Assembly: GCF_000785105.2 (NCBI RefSeq)
Contig: NZ_CP018906.1
Location: 744,001 to 808,000 of the forward strand
DNA from: Lentilactobacillus curieae
GTDB taxonomy: Bacteria > Bacillota > Bacilli > Lactobacillales > Lactobacillaceae
Length of the DNA: 64,000 bases
Reading direction: 5' to 3'
The position numbers and the translations under genes were made by a program. Positions 44,289-52,966 of this stretch are shown here, piece by piece. The notes below the pieces were generated by a model. It saw nothing but the letters and a program-made list of their open reading frames with translations. It was not told the origin of the DNA and ran no database searches. Within the stretch, counting starts at the first letter, position 1, and each line of letters begins with the position of its first letter.

Positions 44289-45308
44289 ATGAAAATTTCA
44301 AAAATTCTATTTCTGGTTGCAACATCACTTTCATTTGTTGCACTATCGCAAACTACCAACGCAGCAACGCAAACCGTCAAAAGTTCTCGAAACCTAACGT
44401 TCAAACAAATCACAGCCAATAATTCTCACAGATTAGGGACCATACGACAGTTAACCCGTAGCCAAATTGCTACTGACCACAAATTAACCGGAAAACAAGT
44501 TCAGTATCTGGCCAGCTTACCATTGCCTAAGAGATTGTCCGCCAAAAACTTTACAATTGACTCACAGAATCTCACAATGTATTTAACAAAAAATAAGCTT
44601 AACGTTAAAACAGCAAGAATTCCTTTGTCGAAACTATCCGGAATTATTTTAAACCGCTATATGCCTTCCAAGTATAAGTTCAAAGCTCCCGTTTCTAGTA
44701 AGCACAAAGTAGTTGCCCTCACATTTGATGACGGTCCAGATCCAACTTTAACTCCAAGGTTACTCAAAATTCTTAAGAAAGCTAACGTTCACGCCACATT
44801 TTTTGAAGTTGGTAGTAGTGTAATCCGCTATCCCCAAATTTCAAAAATGGTTTTGAAATACGGAAACCAAATCGGAAACCATTCATGGAATCATCCGCAA
44901 TTAACCTCAATTGGCCGTTTAAAGGCGCTTAACCAAATAGCACTTACGGATGCTGCAATTTATAAAGCAACTGGCACGTTACCAGAATTTGTTCGTCCAC
45001 CATATGGAGCAATTAATTCTTCAGTTGGATCAGCATTTGACCGGCCAATTATTCAATGGAACGTTGACTCACGCGATTGGGCATATTTGAACACTACGAA
45101 AACTATTAATCATGTACTTGCAACAACCCACAACGGATCAGTAATTTTAATGCATGATATTCATGCTACTTCAGTTGCTGCAGTGCCAACAATTATTAGC
45201 ACTTTAAAAAAACGCGGGTATAAGTTCGTGACCTTGCAGGAATTAATGCAAAAGCCCTTGTTGTCAAATTACCAATACTTTGGTAAGAATGATTACCGTG
45301 GACTTTAA
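44289..45308 (+). CDS. Secreted polysaccharide deacetylase (NodB domain)
   Basis: 339 residues. Signal peptide (cleavage near TNA-ATQ), a 120-residue N-terminal region of unknown fold, then the NodB domain: LTFDDGPDPTLTP (catalytic Asp pair), GNHSWNHPQL (metal His), RPPYGA, VDSRDW and ILMHDIH. Likely a peptidoglycan N-acetylglucosamine deacetylase (PgdA type) giving lysozyme resistance. Start at 44289 from GGGGGAG nine bases upstream. Ends at a terminator shared with the transporter operon. Confidence 0.86.
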   Translation: MKISKILFLVATSLSFVALSQTTNAATQTVKSSRNLTFKQITANNSHRLGTIRQLTRSQIATDHKLTGKQVQYLASLPLPKRLSAKNFTIDSQNLTMYLTKNKLNVKTARIPLSKLSGIILNRYMPSKYKFKAPVSSKHKVVALTFDDGPDPTLTPRLLKILKKANVHATFFEVGSSVIRYPQISKMVLKYGNQIGNHSWNHPQLTSIGRLKALNQIALTDAAIYKATGTLPEFVRPPYGAINSSVGSAFDRPIIQWNVDSRDWAYLNTTKTINHVLATTHNGSVILMHDIHATSVAAVPTIISTLKKRGYKFVTLQELMQKPLLSNYQYFGKNDYRGL

Positions 45309-45329
45309 TAAAAATAATTTTACCAATCA

Positions 45330-45366
45330 AAAAGGAGCGACGATGCAATACATCGTTGCTCCTTTT
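45330..45366. terminator. Bidirectional terminator
   Basis: 16-bp stem (45330-45345 with 45351-45366, one G-U), loop CAATA, between convergent genes. Confidence 0.82.
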
Positions 45367-45385
45367 ATACATTAGCAAAAACAGT

Positions 45386-46240
45386 TTATTTAAATGGCAA
45401 AATGATATCTGATGGTTTAACTTCTTTGCCAAAGTATGGCTTCAATTGTGAATTGTAATCCTTAAGGAAGAACTTTTGCTTGTTTAGCTTAGTAATTTCT
45501 TTATTTGTCCAGTTAAGTAGTGACTTATTGCCCTTCTTCACTGCAGGAGCAATGTATGACTTAGGTCCGATACTCTTAATCCCAACAGTGTACTTAGGAT
45601 TGTTCTTTGACCATGCATACAAGTATGAATTGTCATCAGCAAGTGCTGCCGCACGACCATTCTTGAGGGCATTAAACTGTTGAGTTTTCGAATCAAACTT
45701 CATTAAGTCAACACTCTTTTGACTTTGTGTAAAGTAGGTTTCCGCGGTAGTTCCCTTTGTAACAATCAAATTCTTTCCCTTTAGTTGGCTAACCTTAGTG
45801 ATTGGCTTACTTTTAGGGGAAACCACTCCAACGGAAACCTTCATGTATGGTTTAGCAAAATCAATAACCTGTTTTCGTTCTGGAGTAACCGTGAAGTTTG
45901 CGAGTACCAAATCAACCTTATTTGAATTTAAAGCATCAACTCGGTTGTTAGCATTAACTTGAACAAACTTAACCTTAACTCCCAAGTCATTGGCAACTCT
46001 GTGTGCAAGGGTTACATCATACCCAACTCGTTTTCCCTGTTTGTTAACCCAACCGTAAGGAGGTAGATCACCAAACACAGCAATCCTGATTGTACCCTTT
46101 TTCTTAATTTGTTGAACTGAGCTTGGGTTGTTGCTGCTACTACTTGAATTCTTTCCATTACCGCAACCGGCAAGCACCAAAACTAGCACTGCTAATGAAC
46201 CAATAACCACGGCTAAGCGTTTAAATAATTTACTCTTCAT
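45386..46240 (-). CDS. Amino-acid ABC transporter binding lipoprotein, probably cystine
   Basis: 284 residues, solute-binding family 3. Lipobox LVLAGCGN with lipidated Cys near residue 25, Ser/Asn linker, then GTIRIAVFGDLPPYGWVN, GYDVTLAHRVANDLG and VDLVLANFTVTPERK. The last gene of a permease-permease-ATPase-binding protein operon behind a T-box whose specifier best fits tRNA-Cys, which points to cystine. Start at 46240 from GGAGGA seven bases upstream. Confidence 0.87.
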   Translation of the reverse strand: MKSKLFKRLAVVIGSLAVLVLVLAGCGNGKNSSSSSNNPSSVQQIKKKGTIRIAVFGDLPPYGWVNKQGKRVGYDVTLAHRVANDLGVKVKFVQVNANNRVDALNSNKVDLVLANFTVTPERKQVIDFAKPYMKVSVGVVSPKSKPITKVSQLKGKNLIVTKGTTAETYFTQSQKSVDLMKFDSKTQQFNALKNGRAAALADDNSYLYAWSKNNPKYTVGIKSIGPKSYIAPAVKKGNKSLLNWTNKEITKLNKQKFFLKDYNSQLKPYFGKEVKPSDIILPFK

Positions 46241-46262
46241 AATTATCTCCTCCAATTAATAA

Positions 46263-47003
46263 CTAGAAATCCATACTTTCCAAAAAATCCTTTGCGCGAT
46301 CAGTTTGCGGATTGCTGAAAAACTTGTCAGCAGGCGTTTGCTCCAATATTTGGCCATTTTCCAAGAACAATACTCTATCTGCAATCTGCTTAGCAAAATT
46401 CATTTCATGAGTCACAACAATCATCGTCATATGATCATTTTTAGCTAAACCAATAATAATATCCAAAATTCCGCGAACCATTTCTGGATCCAGAGAAGCA
46501 GTAACCTCATCAAACAGCATGAATTCTGGATGTAGTGCCAATGCTCTAACGATTGCCACCCGTTGCTTTTGGCCACCTGATAATTGTCTAGGATAGGCAC
46601 TGGCAAATTCATTTAAACCAACACTCTTTAACAATTCATGAGCTTCAGATTCAACCGACTTTTTATCCTTCTTTTGAACCTTAACAGGACCCAACGTTAT
46701 GTTATCAAGAACTGACAGATTCGGAAATAAATCGTAACTTTGGAATACCATCCCAATTTTTTGTCTTAACTTTTGCAAATTTTTCTCGGTTGGAACAACT
46801 TCTTCACCTTGAAAGAAAATTTGGCCAGACTGGTAATCTTCCAATCCATTAATAGTTCTGATCAAAGTACTCTTACCAGAGCCAGAAGGCCCGAGCAATG
46901 TAACCACCTCTCCCTTCGCAACACTAAAGTTTATGTCGTGAAGGACTTGTTTTTTACCGTATGCCTTATTCAATTCTTTTACGTTCAATATTGTGTTAGC
47001 CAT
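46263..47003 (-). CDS. Polar amino-acid ABC transporter ATPase
   Basis: 246 residues of the GlnQ/TcyN type. Walker A GPSGSGKSTL, signature LSGGQKQRVAIVRAL, Walker B FMLFDEVTASLDPE, H-loop VTHEM. Drives uptake with the two permeases; its start overlaps the upstream permease by 8 bases. The Val in DEVTASLD and Ala in SLD are normal for this branch. Confidence 0.92.
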   Translation of the reverse strand: MANTILNVKELNKAYGKKQVLHDINFSVAKGEVVTLLGPSGSGKSTLIRTINGLEDYQSGQIFFQGEEVVPTEKNLQKLRQKIGMVFQSYDLFPNLSVLDNITLGPVKVQKKDKKSVESEAHELLKSVGLNEFASAYPRQLSGGQKQRVAIVRALALHPEFMLFDEVTASLDPEMVRGILDIIIGLAKNDHMTMIVVTHEMNFAKQIADRVLFLENGQILEQTPADKFFSNPQTDRAKDFLESMDF

Positions 47004-47685
47004 TTTCCCGCTCCATTCTTCGCTTTTCTAACCTCTTTGCCCACCAAGATAACGGGTAATCGATCAAGAAGTACAGTACGAAAATTAGTCCATACACCCA
47101 GAAAACTCCAGTTGGATAGCTGTGGTTATTAGCCTCAATAACTTGCTGGCCAACGTTGATAACATCCATCACCGAAATTAGCATTAACAACGAAGTAGTC
47201 TTGATTACCCTAGTTGCTAAATTAATTGTGGCAGGAATTTCTAAAGAAACAGCTTGGGGAATGAGCACATATCTGTAAAGTTGATATCTGTTTAATCCGA
47301 TGGCTTTACCAGACTCTTGTTGGTGCCTAGGCACAGAAATCAACGCTCCTCTAACTATGTCGCTCATTTCCGCTGCCACCCACAAACCGAAAACTAAGGT
47401 TGCCAGTTCGTTGGCTGGTAAATTAAAGTTTAGCTGGCGGGGCAGAATGTAGTAGAACAAGAACAACAAAACTACGGTTGGAACAATTCTGAAAAACTCT
47501 AGGTAAAGTCTTAATACAAACCTAAGGAGACGATTTTTAAAAGTTCTTAAAACGCCAAGAATCGTTCCTAAAATCAATCCTCCAACCAGTGCACCAGCAG
47601 CAATCTTAATTGTGATCCAAAGGCCACCAAGCAAACGGATGAAGTTCTCGCCTTCAAATAGTACATTAATTCCCGAATGACCCAT
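46996..47685 (-). CDS. Amino-acid ABC transporter permease 2
   Basis: 229 residues, HisM/GlnP type with about five helices and the EAA loop EQQESGKAIGLNRYQLYRYV-like segment (SGKAIGLNR). Start at 47685 from GAGGG six bases upstream; it overlaps permease 1 by 20 bases. With permease 1 it forms the membrane channel. Confidence 0.9.
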   Translation of the reverse strand: MGHSGINVLFEGENFIRLLGGLWITIKIAAGALVGGLILGTILGVLRTFKNRLLRFVLRLYLEFFRIVPTVVLLFLFYYILPRQLNFNLPANELATLVFGLWVAAEMSDIVRGALISVPRHQQESGKAIGLNRYQLYRYVLIPQAVSLEIPATINLATRVIKTTSLLMLISVMDVINVGQQVIEANNHSYPTGVFWVYGLIFVLYFLIDYPLSWWAKRLEKRRMERENG

Positions 47686-48325
47686 AACGAACCCTCTTTT
47701 CAAGATATGTTAGCACTAATGACAGTGGAATTAGGATAATTGCGTAAGCTACAACTAACACAAACAAATATTCATTGGAACGGTAATACATCCCAATCAA
47801 ATCCAATGCTGTGTTTGTCAGCTCAGGAATCGCAATCACTGTAAAAATCGACGTTTCTTTAATCAAGAAAATAACATTTGCAGCCATGGCGGGAACACTA
47901 AGCGCAAACCCTTGTGGAAAAACTACGTACCTAGCAAGTTGGCCACGACTAAGACCAATTGCCTTACCGGTTTCAATTTGAGTTTTGGCAACCCCATTAA
48001 AGCCTCCGGTAAAGCCTTCCGCCATGTAGCTGCCACCAAGAAAAATTAGCCCAATGATTCCAGAAAGTTCGGCACCGAGTTTAATGCCGAAAACCGGAAA
48101 CGCATAATATAAGAAAAATAGCTGAATTAATAGTGGTGTGTTTCTTGATATTTCAACGTAGATACTACCGAATTGGTGGAGAATTGGCACCTTAAAGTAC
48201 TGAACTAAACTCACAACTATCCCAACAATAATTGAGCCTAAGACCCCAACAAAAGAAAGCCAAAGTGTTAGTTCAAATCCCTTAGTAAACATTGGCAAAC
48301 TTTGTTGAATAATTGCCCAGCTCAT
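47666..48325 (-). CDS. Amino-acid ABC transporter permease 1
   Basis: 219 residues, same family: VEISRNTPLLIQLFFLYYAFP and the EAA loop with ETGKAIGLSRGQ. First gene after the T-box leader; GAGGGAG lies upstream of the ATG. Confidence 0.9.
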   Translation of the reverse strand: MSWAIIQQSLPMFTKGFELTLWLSFVGVLGSIIVGIVVSLVQYFKVPILHQFGSIYVEISRNTPLLIQLFFLYYAFPVFGIKLGAELSGIIGLIFLGGSYMAEGFTGGFNGVAKTQIETGKAIGLSRGQLARYVVFPQGFALSVPAMAANVIFLIKETSIFTVIAIPELTNTALDLIGMYYRSNEYLFVLVVAYAIILIPLSLVLTYLEKRVRYGSFGN

Positions 48326-48361
48326 GCGAACTCATCTCCCTCATCTATTCATAATTCCAAT

Positions 48362-48590
48362 AAAAAAGTCCCTGCAAATAACTTGCAGGGACGATAGATT
48401 ATCGTGGTTCCACCCATTTTCACACACCCAAAGTGTGCCTCATGAATAAGACTATTTAGTTGTTAACGAACTCCGAGCGCACTTTCAGCACGTTTCCGTC
48501 GCTTTCTCACCATCCACGATCTCTTAATCGGAAACAATTGCATACTCTTCTCTTCATCGTTCAATTAAAATTCTCATTGTTATCTAACAA
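48362..48590 (-). promoter_or_regulatory. T-box riboswitch, probably tRNA-Cys
   Basis: Minus-strand T-box core GGGTGGAACCACG (48403-48415) followed by the terminator GTCCCTGCAA/TTGCAGGGAC (48383-48392 with 48368-48377) and six T. Stem I shows the AGTA turn (48543-48546) opposite the loop GAAAGTGCG; the codon one base before the closing helix is TGC (48479-48481), Cys. The bulge TGGA would pair with a discriminator U73, as in tRNA-Cys and tRNA-Gly but not tRNA-Val. The rest of the 309-base gap holds no gene. Confidence 0.88.
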
Positions 48591-48634
48591 TTAATTATTA
48601 ATCTAACGGGAAACGGGAAAAAAGTCAACTGTTT

Positions 48635-49408
48635 TTAATTTAATGGCTTAAGCTGTTCATCTACATCAAAACCTTGTCTAGCGATATTTGCTAACAATTC
48701 AGCTCTCACGCTTCGATCCCTGGAAAGCTCTGACAGGATATGAGTGCTGAATGTCTCCTTACGATTGTTGCTACCCCTTTCAGCATAATATTCATTGATT
48801 TGGGCATCATATTCGGGGAGAACATCAGAAATTACTTTGTCTAATTGATAAGTATCAGTAAAGTGCTGGAGCTGTTTAGGCATTCTTGGCTTAGTTTCCG
48901 GTTCTGTTTCAGGATAACCAACCGCAATCCCTAATAAAGGAAACGTTAATTCTGGTAATCCTAATAATTCAATAATTCGCTCTGATTCATTAAGGATACT
49001 TCCCATAATAGTTGCACCCATCCCCATACTCTCAGCTGCCAAAACCAGATTTTCAGTTGCTAGGCTCGCATCAAAAACACTTGCCAAAAATTTATCGGTA
49101 GTTCTTAATATATATGGATCTTGACCAGCTTTCTGCGCGATTTGTAAATTACGATACTGATCTGCAACCATCACAAAGTAATGGCCACTCCCTAACATCC
49201 ATTTTTTTCCACCAGTTAATCGCTCAATCTCAGCAAGTTTTTGGGGATCGGTCACACTAATAATCGAATATTGTTGAGAAAAAGTAGACGTTGATGCATG
49301 AGTAGCAGCATCAACTAATGTGTCCACTTCATCGCCCGTCAATTTTTGATTTTTAAAGTGGCGAATACTTTTATGATTTGTAATTACATCTATAATTGAA
49401 TTGTTCAT
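48635..49408 (-). CDS. Nitroreductase family FMN oxidoreductase (NfsA/Frp-like)
   Basis: 257 residues. SIRHFKNQKLT at the N-terminus, HASTSTFSQQYSII, MGMGATIMG and AVGYPETEPETKPRMP fit the NADPH-dependent FMN reductase group. Physiological substrate unknown. AGGAGA lies before the ATG. Single gene. Confidence 0.87.
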   Translation of the reverse strand: MNNSIIDVITNHKSIRHFKNQKLTGDEVDTLVDAATHASTSTFSQQYSIISVTDPQKLAEIERLTGGKKWMLGSGHYFVMVADQYRNLQIAQKAGQDPYILRTTDKFLASVFDASLATENLVLAAESMGMGATIMGSILNESERIIELLGLPELTFPLLGIAVGYPETEPETKPRMPKQLQHFTDTYQLDKVISDVLPEYDAQINEYYAERGSNNRKETFSTHILSELSRDRSVRAELLANIARQGFDVDEQLKPLN

Positions 49409-49518
49409 AAAAAAATCTCCTAGATAAATAAAGTAGTGAAAAAATAAATTGCAATGAAACTAAAAACGTATATAATAAAAAGTGTTAGATAATAATAATT
49501 ACAAACTAGGTGGGAGAT

Positions 49519-50202
49519 ATGAAGAAAAAAAGGACGCTGGCTCAAAAGATTAACGTTATGCGTGCAGCCGTTATGGGCGCAAACGATGGTATTCTTTCAG
49601 TAGCCGGTATAGTTATTGGGGTTGCAGGTGCAACTACTGATAATTTTGCAATTTTTATTTCAGGAATCTCTGGAATGCTGGCCGGAACTGTATCAATGGC
49701 AATGGGGGAGTGGGTTTCAGTGAACACCCAAAAGGATTCCCAAAAGAATGCAATCGCTCATCAGAAGAAGGCTCTAAAGAAATCATACCAAGAGGAGTTT
49801 GATTTTGTAGCGAATAAGCTCACAGATTCAGGAATTGCCCCAGAATTAGCTAATCAAGCGACTCACGAAATGATGGAACGGAACGCATTGCAAACAACAG
49901 TCCGTCAGAGATATGGATTTAACGTTAATGAATTTACTAACCCATTCTCTGCTGCATTAGCTTCCATGATTTCATTTCCACTAGGCTCAATTTTACCACT
50001 TGTAGCAATTACTCAGTTTCCACCCGCAATTAAAGTGGCTGCAACCGCAATTTCAGTAGTCATCGCTTTATCAATTACAGGTTTTACCGCCGCTAAACTA
50101 GGCAACTCCAACAAAACTCGTGGAGTTATTCGAAATGTTGTTTCCGGAATACTAACCATGATAGTTACATACGCAATTGGTAGACTTATCGGAAACTTGT
50201 AG
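49519..50202 (+). CDS. VIT1/CCC1-type transporter 1
   Basis: 227 residues, five helices. The NVMRAAVMGANDGILSVAGIVIGVAGA helix with its DG pair and MAMGEWVSVNTQKDSQ after helix 2 are marks of the vacuolar iron transporter family, which carries Fe(II) or Mn(II). Start at 49519 directly after AGGTGGGAG. Eleven bases before its paralogue. Confidence 0.88.
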   Translation: MKKKRTLAQKINVMRAAVMGANDGILSVAGIVIGVAGATTDNFAIFISGISGMLAGTVSMAMGEWVSVNTQKDSQKNAIAHQKKALKKSYQEEFDFVANKLTDSGIAPELANQATHEMMERNALQTTVRQRYGFNVNEFTNPFSAALASMISFPLGSILPLVAITQFPPAIKVAATAISVVIALSITGFTAAKLGNSNKTRGVIRNVVSGILTMIVTYAIGRLIGNL

Positions 50203-50212
50203 GAGGAAAACA

Positions 50213-50911
50213 ATGGAGATTTCGAAGGATAATAAACAAAAGAAACACGAAACACTAGAGGAGAAACTAAATACCCTTAGAGCGGGAGTTTTAGGATCCA
50301 ACGATGGAATTCTAACAGTTGTTGGTGTGCTTTTCAGTGTTGCTGTTGCGACCACAAATCAGTTCACCATTTTCATTGCTGGTCTTTCAGACTTACTTGC
50401 CTGTGCTTTCTCAATGGCTTCTGGTGAATATGCATCAGTTAGCACCCAAAAGGACACCGAAAAATCTGTCGTGGCAACAGAAACTAAATTACTAAAAACG
50501 GATTTTGAAGGCGAGCTAAAGGCTGTTTCCGACTACTATCTTTCACAAGGTGTTTCTCGTGAAACATCAGAAAAAATTGCTAAAGATTTAATGTCTAAAA
50601 AACCGCTTGAAACTATTGTTGACGTAAAGTATGGAATTCAATTGGGGCATTATATGAACCCTTGGAATGCCGCATTTTCGTCATTATTCTCAGCTGCCGC
50701 TGGTGGCCTCTTCCCACTAGTAGCCATGACATTAGTGCCTGGAATTTTTCAATGGCCAGCAACAATTTTAGCCGTCTGTGTATCCGTTGCAATCACTGGC
50801 TTTTTAAGTGCCAAACTAGGTAATGGTCTCGTTAAGACCGCAATGATTAGAAATGTTATTGTTGGTATCGTTACTATGATCATTCACTATTCAATCGGAT
50901 TGCTTCTCTAA
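50213..50911 (+). CDS. VIT1/CCC1-type transporter 2
   Basis: 232 residues, paralogue of the preceding gene: LRAGVLGSNDGILTVVGVLF and MASGEYASVSTQKDTEK align block by block. The product may form homo- or hetero-dimers with carrier 1. GGAGGAAAACA precedes the ATG at 50213. Confidence 0.88.
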   Translation: MEISKDNKQKKHETLEEKLNTLRAGVLGSNDGILTVVGVLFSVAVATTNQFTIFIAGLSDLLACAFSMASGEYASVSTQKDTEKSVVATETKLLKTDFEGELKAVSDYYLSQGVSRETSEKIAKDLMSKKPLETIVDVKYGIQLGHYMNPWNAAFSSLFSAAAGGLFPLVAMTLVPGIFQWPATILAVCVSVAITGFLSAKLGNGLVKTAMIRNVIVGIVTMIIHYSIGLLL

Positions 50912-50928
50912 CAACAATTGACCAGATT

Positions 50929-50957
50929 ACTCTACCACTTGATGGTGGAGTTTTTTT
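50929..50957 (+). terminator. Terminator after VIT1-type pair
   Basis: ACTCTACC/GGTGGAGT stem (one G-U) then seven T. Confidence 0.75.
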
Positions 50958-51005
50958 GTACACTAAATAAGCTATCATAACTTTTATTTTAAGCAGTTCT
51001 GAAAA

Positions 51006-52463
51006 TTATGCTGCTAATGCTGTCGTAACAGTTTCTGCATCGTTAGCTGATGATCCACTAGATTGTTGCGAGTTAACTGTTTGTTGAGTGCTATTTGTTT
51101 GATCACTTGTAGTTTGGGTTGTCTCAGTAGATGAAGTTACATTACTTGATTCTGAAGTACCAGCGGTAGTTGTATCTTGGCTACCATTAATTTCATCAGT
51201 ACCGCTTGCTATATTGTCGTTACCAGTAGGGTTACTCTGCTGGTTATTATCATCATTTACAGTTGGTGCTTCCGGAACACTGGCAGTCGGTTTTTGAGCC
51301 GTAGCGTTACTATCCTTGCTTGTTGAAGGTTTGCTTTGCTGGTTTGCTTTTGAAGGCGTCTTTTTAGCTGGCGTTCTATTTTCTTTTTGAGATGTAGTCT
51401 TCTTCACCGACTTATTTGTAGATTTAACAGTATTTGTCCGCTTAGTTGAGCCTACACGGTTACTCTGATATCCTCCAGCTGCTGGTGCTTGATAATCAAC
51501 ATTGTTAGTTGAATTGCGACTAGGATTATTAGTTTTAACTGTATTAACTTGTTGTGAATTGTAATTATTATAGCCTTGAGTATTCTGGGTGTCGTATGTT
51601 CCTGATGCACTTGCACCGCTTACGTAGTAATTACCTGTATTGGCAACATTACCATTTACAGGCTGACTATTTTGATAATATGTGGTTTGTGAAGCTCCAC
51701 CATTATAGTTTTCGTTATTTGTTGTTGAGGTCTGAACTGGACTTTGCTTAAAGAAATCGCTACTTGGAGCAGTAGTATAAGTTCCAGAAGTTGGGTCAAA
51801 AGTTGTTACTGTGGCTTGTTTACTTGGAGTAGTTTGAGAAGTGTTGCCTGCAGCCGCATTGCTCTCGGTCGAATTAACTGAACTTGATTGACTAGTTGTG
51901 TCGTTAGAGTTAAAGCTACTATCGCTGTCTGAATCGTCATCTGTAGACTTGAACATATCTACAGATTTGATCACGTTATTTTTAATTTTAAGCTTTTGAT
52001 CATTAAAGGTTGCTTTGATTGCAGTTTTGCCACCCTTTTCTTTAGTGGGAATGGCGTATGCTTGAATGAACTTACCGTTCTTAACCGTCTTAGTAAATTT
52101 AAGTTCTAATTTATAGTTACCGCCTTTGTGATACTTAAATGGCAGACTTTTTGCCGCACTTGCCTGCATGTTCTTGAGATTAACGTTCTTTTTATCAAAC
52201 TCAAAATTAAGTTTATCGCCCTTAACAAAGTAATTATCCTTTGTTGGAGTAACTGTTACTTTGAGAACAGGAACTTCTTTAGAATATTTAACTGTAGCCT
52301 TCACAGCTTTCTTAAGATCAACCTTACGATCCTTTTTGTCCGCATGGGCTACTACACTATCCGCACTAGCCAACATGACTGGTTGTGCCACAACTGGGGC
52401 AAATACAACAAATGCGGATGCCAAGGCAAGCAATTGTCTAATTTTCTTTACTCCAAACGCCAT
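51006..52463 (-). CDS. Large secreted Ser/Thr/Asn-rich protein
   Basis: 485 residues. Signal peptide ending near ASA-DSV, an ordered basic domain (about 45-170, beta-strand rich, KVTVTPTKDNYFVKGDKLNF), then some 300 residues of Ser/Thr/Asn/Gln low complexity with a Lys-rich island, likely extended and possibly glycosylated. No LPxTG or wall-binding repeat, so it is released or held by charge. Function unknown. Start at 52463 from GGAGGA. Confidence 0.75.
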   Translation of the reverse strand: MAFGVKKIRQLLALASAFVVFAPVVAQPVMLASADSVVAHADKKDRKVDLKKAVKATVKYSKEVPVLKVTVTPTKDNYFVKGDKLNFEFDKKNVNLKNMQASAAKSLPFKYHKGGNYKLELKFTKTVKNGKFIQAYAIPTKEKGGKTAIKATFNDQKLKIKNNVIKSVDMFKSTDDDSDSDSSFNSNDTTSQSSSVNSTESNAAAGNTSQTTPSKQATVTTFDPTSGTYTTAPSSDFFKQSPVQTSTTNNENYNGGASQTTYYQNSQPVNGNVANTGNYYVSGASASGTYDTQNTQGYNNYNSQQVNTVKTNNPSRNSTNNVDYQAPAAGGYQSNRVGSTKRTNTVKSTNKSVKKTTSQKENRTPAKKTPSKANQQSKPSTSKDSNATAQKPTASVPEAPTVNDDNNQQSNPTGNDNIASGTDEINGSQDTTTAGTSESSNVTSSTETTQTTSDQTNSTQQTVNSQQSSGSSANDAETVTTALAA

Positions 52464-52604
52464 CAAATGACTCCTCCTGTAATCTCAAAAACTAAAATTG
52501 TCGAAAATAATCCTACATTACAGAATATCATTAAGTGTGCAAATTCGCTATCTTTTTTTGATTAAGTGGTGTCATTCTGTAAATTTTATCCATATAAAAT
52601 GAGG

Positions 52605-52920
52605 TTGAGACAAAACTAGGCTCAACGAAAAAATGCTGTTATAATTTCACTTTTTGAAATTATAACGGCATTTTTTCTTCTATTCAGATGGTTACTACAC
52701 GCAGTAACCATCAGGACTGATAGTCTCAGGACAGTAAGCATCAGGAGTGAATCCCGCTACTCGCAGAATTCACTTACTGTTGCTCTTGTCGGGGCACTAC
52801 GACTGAATCAAAGATTCATGTAGTGCTCCCTACTCCTGACTCTCAGTTACTGTTGGTCTTGCGGGGGTGAGACGACGAAAGCATCTTCGTATGCTTTCTG
52901 TCCCACTCCCTTTTTGACTA
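52605..52920. repeat. Hairpin-rich intergenic element (includes copy 3 of the repeat module)
   Basis: The 503-base gap between the secreted protein and the ABC exporter has no gene. It carries, in order: an ATAATTTCA-core terminator (52628-52676), a 9-bp hairpin (52688-52711), AGTGAAT/ATTCACT (52746-52774), GCACTAC...GTAGTGC with inner GAATC/GATTC (52794-52826) and GAAAGCAT/ATGCTTTC (52877-52898). Its edges, GAGGTTGAGACAAAA and (reverse) GGGAGTGGGACAGAA, are similar and inverted. It could be a MITE-like unit or structured RNA. Confidence 0.6.
52628..52676. terminator. Terminator with ATAATTTCA core, fourth copy
   Basis: Arms 52628-52649 and 52655-52676 with A and T runs; same core as 12261, 17111 and 42594. 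Confidence 0.75.
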
Positions 52921-52966
52921 TTTCACCAAGAATTCCAGAATCAAAACAAGAATTTGAAAGCACCCT

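Noticed and set aside
52128-52565. Open frame antisense to the Ser/Thr-rich protein
   Set aside because: No ribosome site, odd composition, mirrors the codon pattern of the real gene on the other strand.
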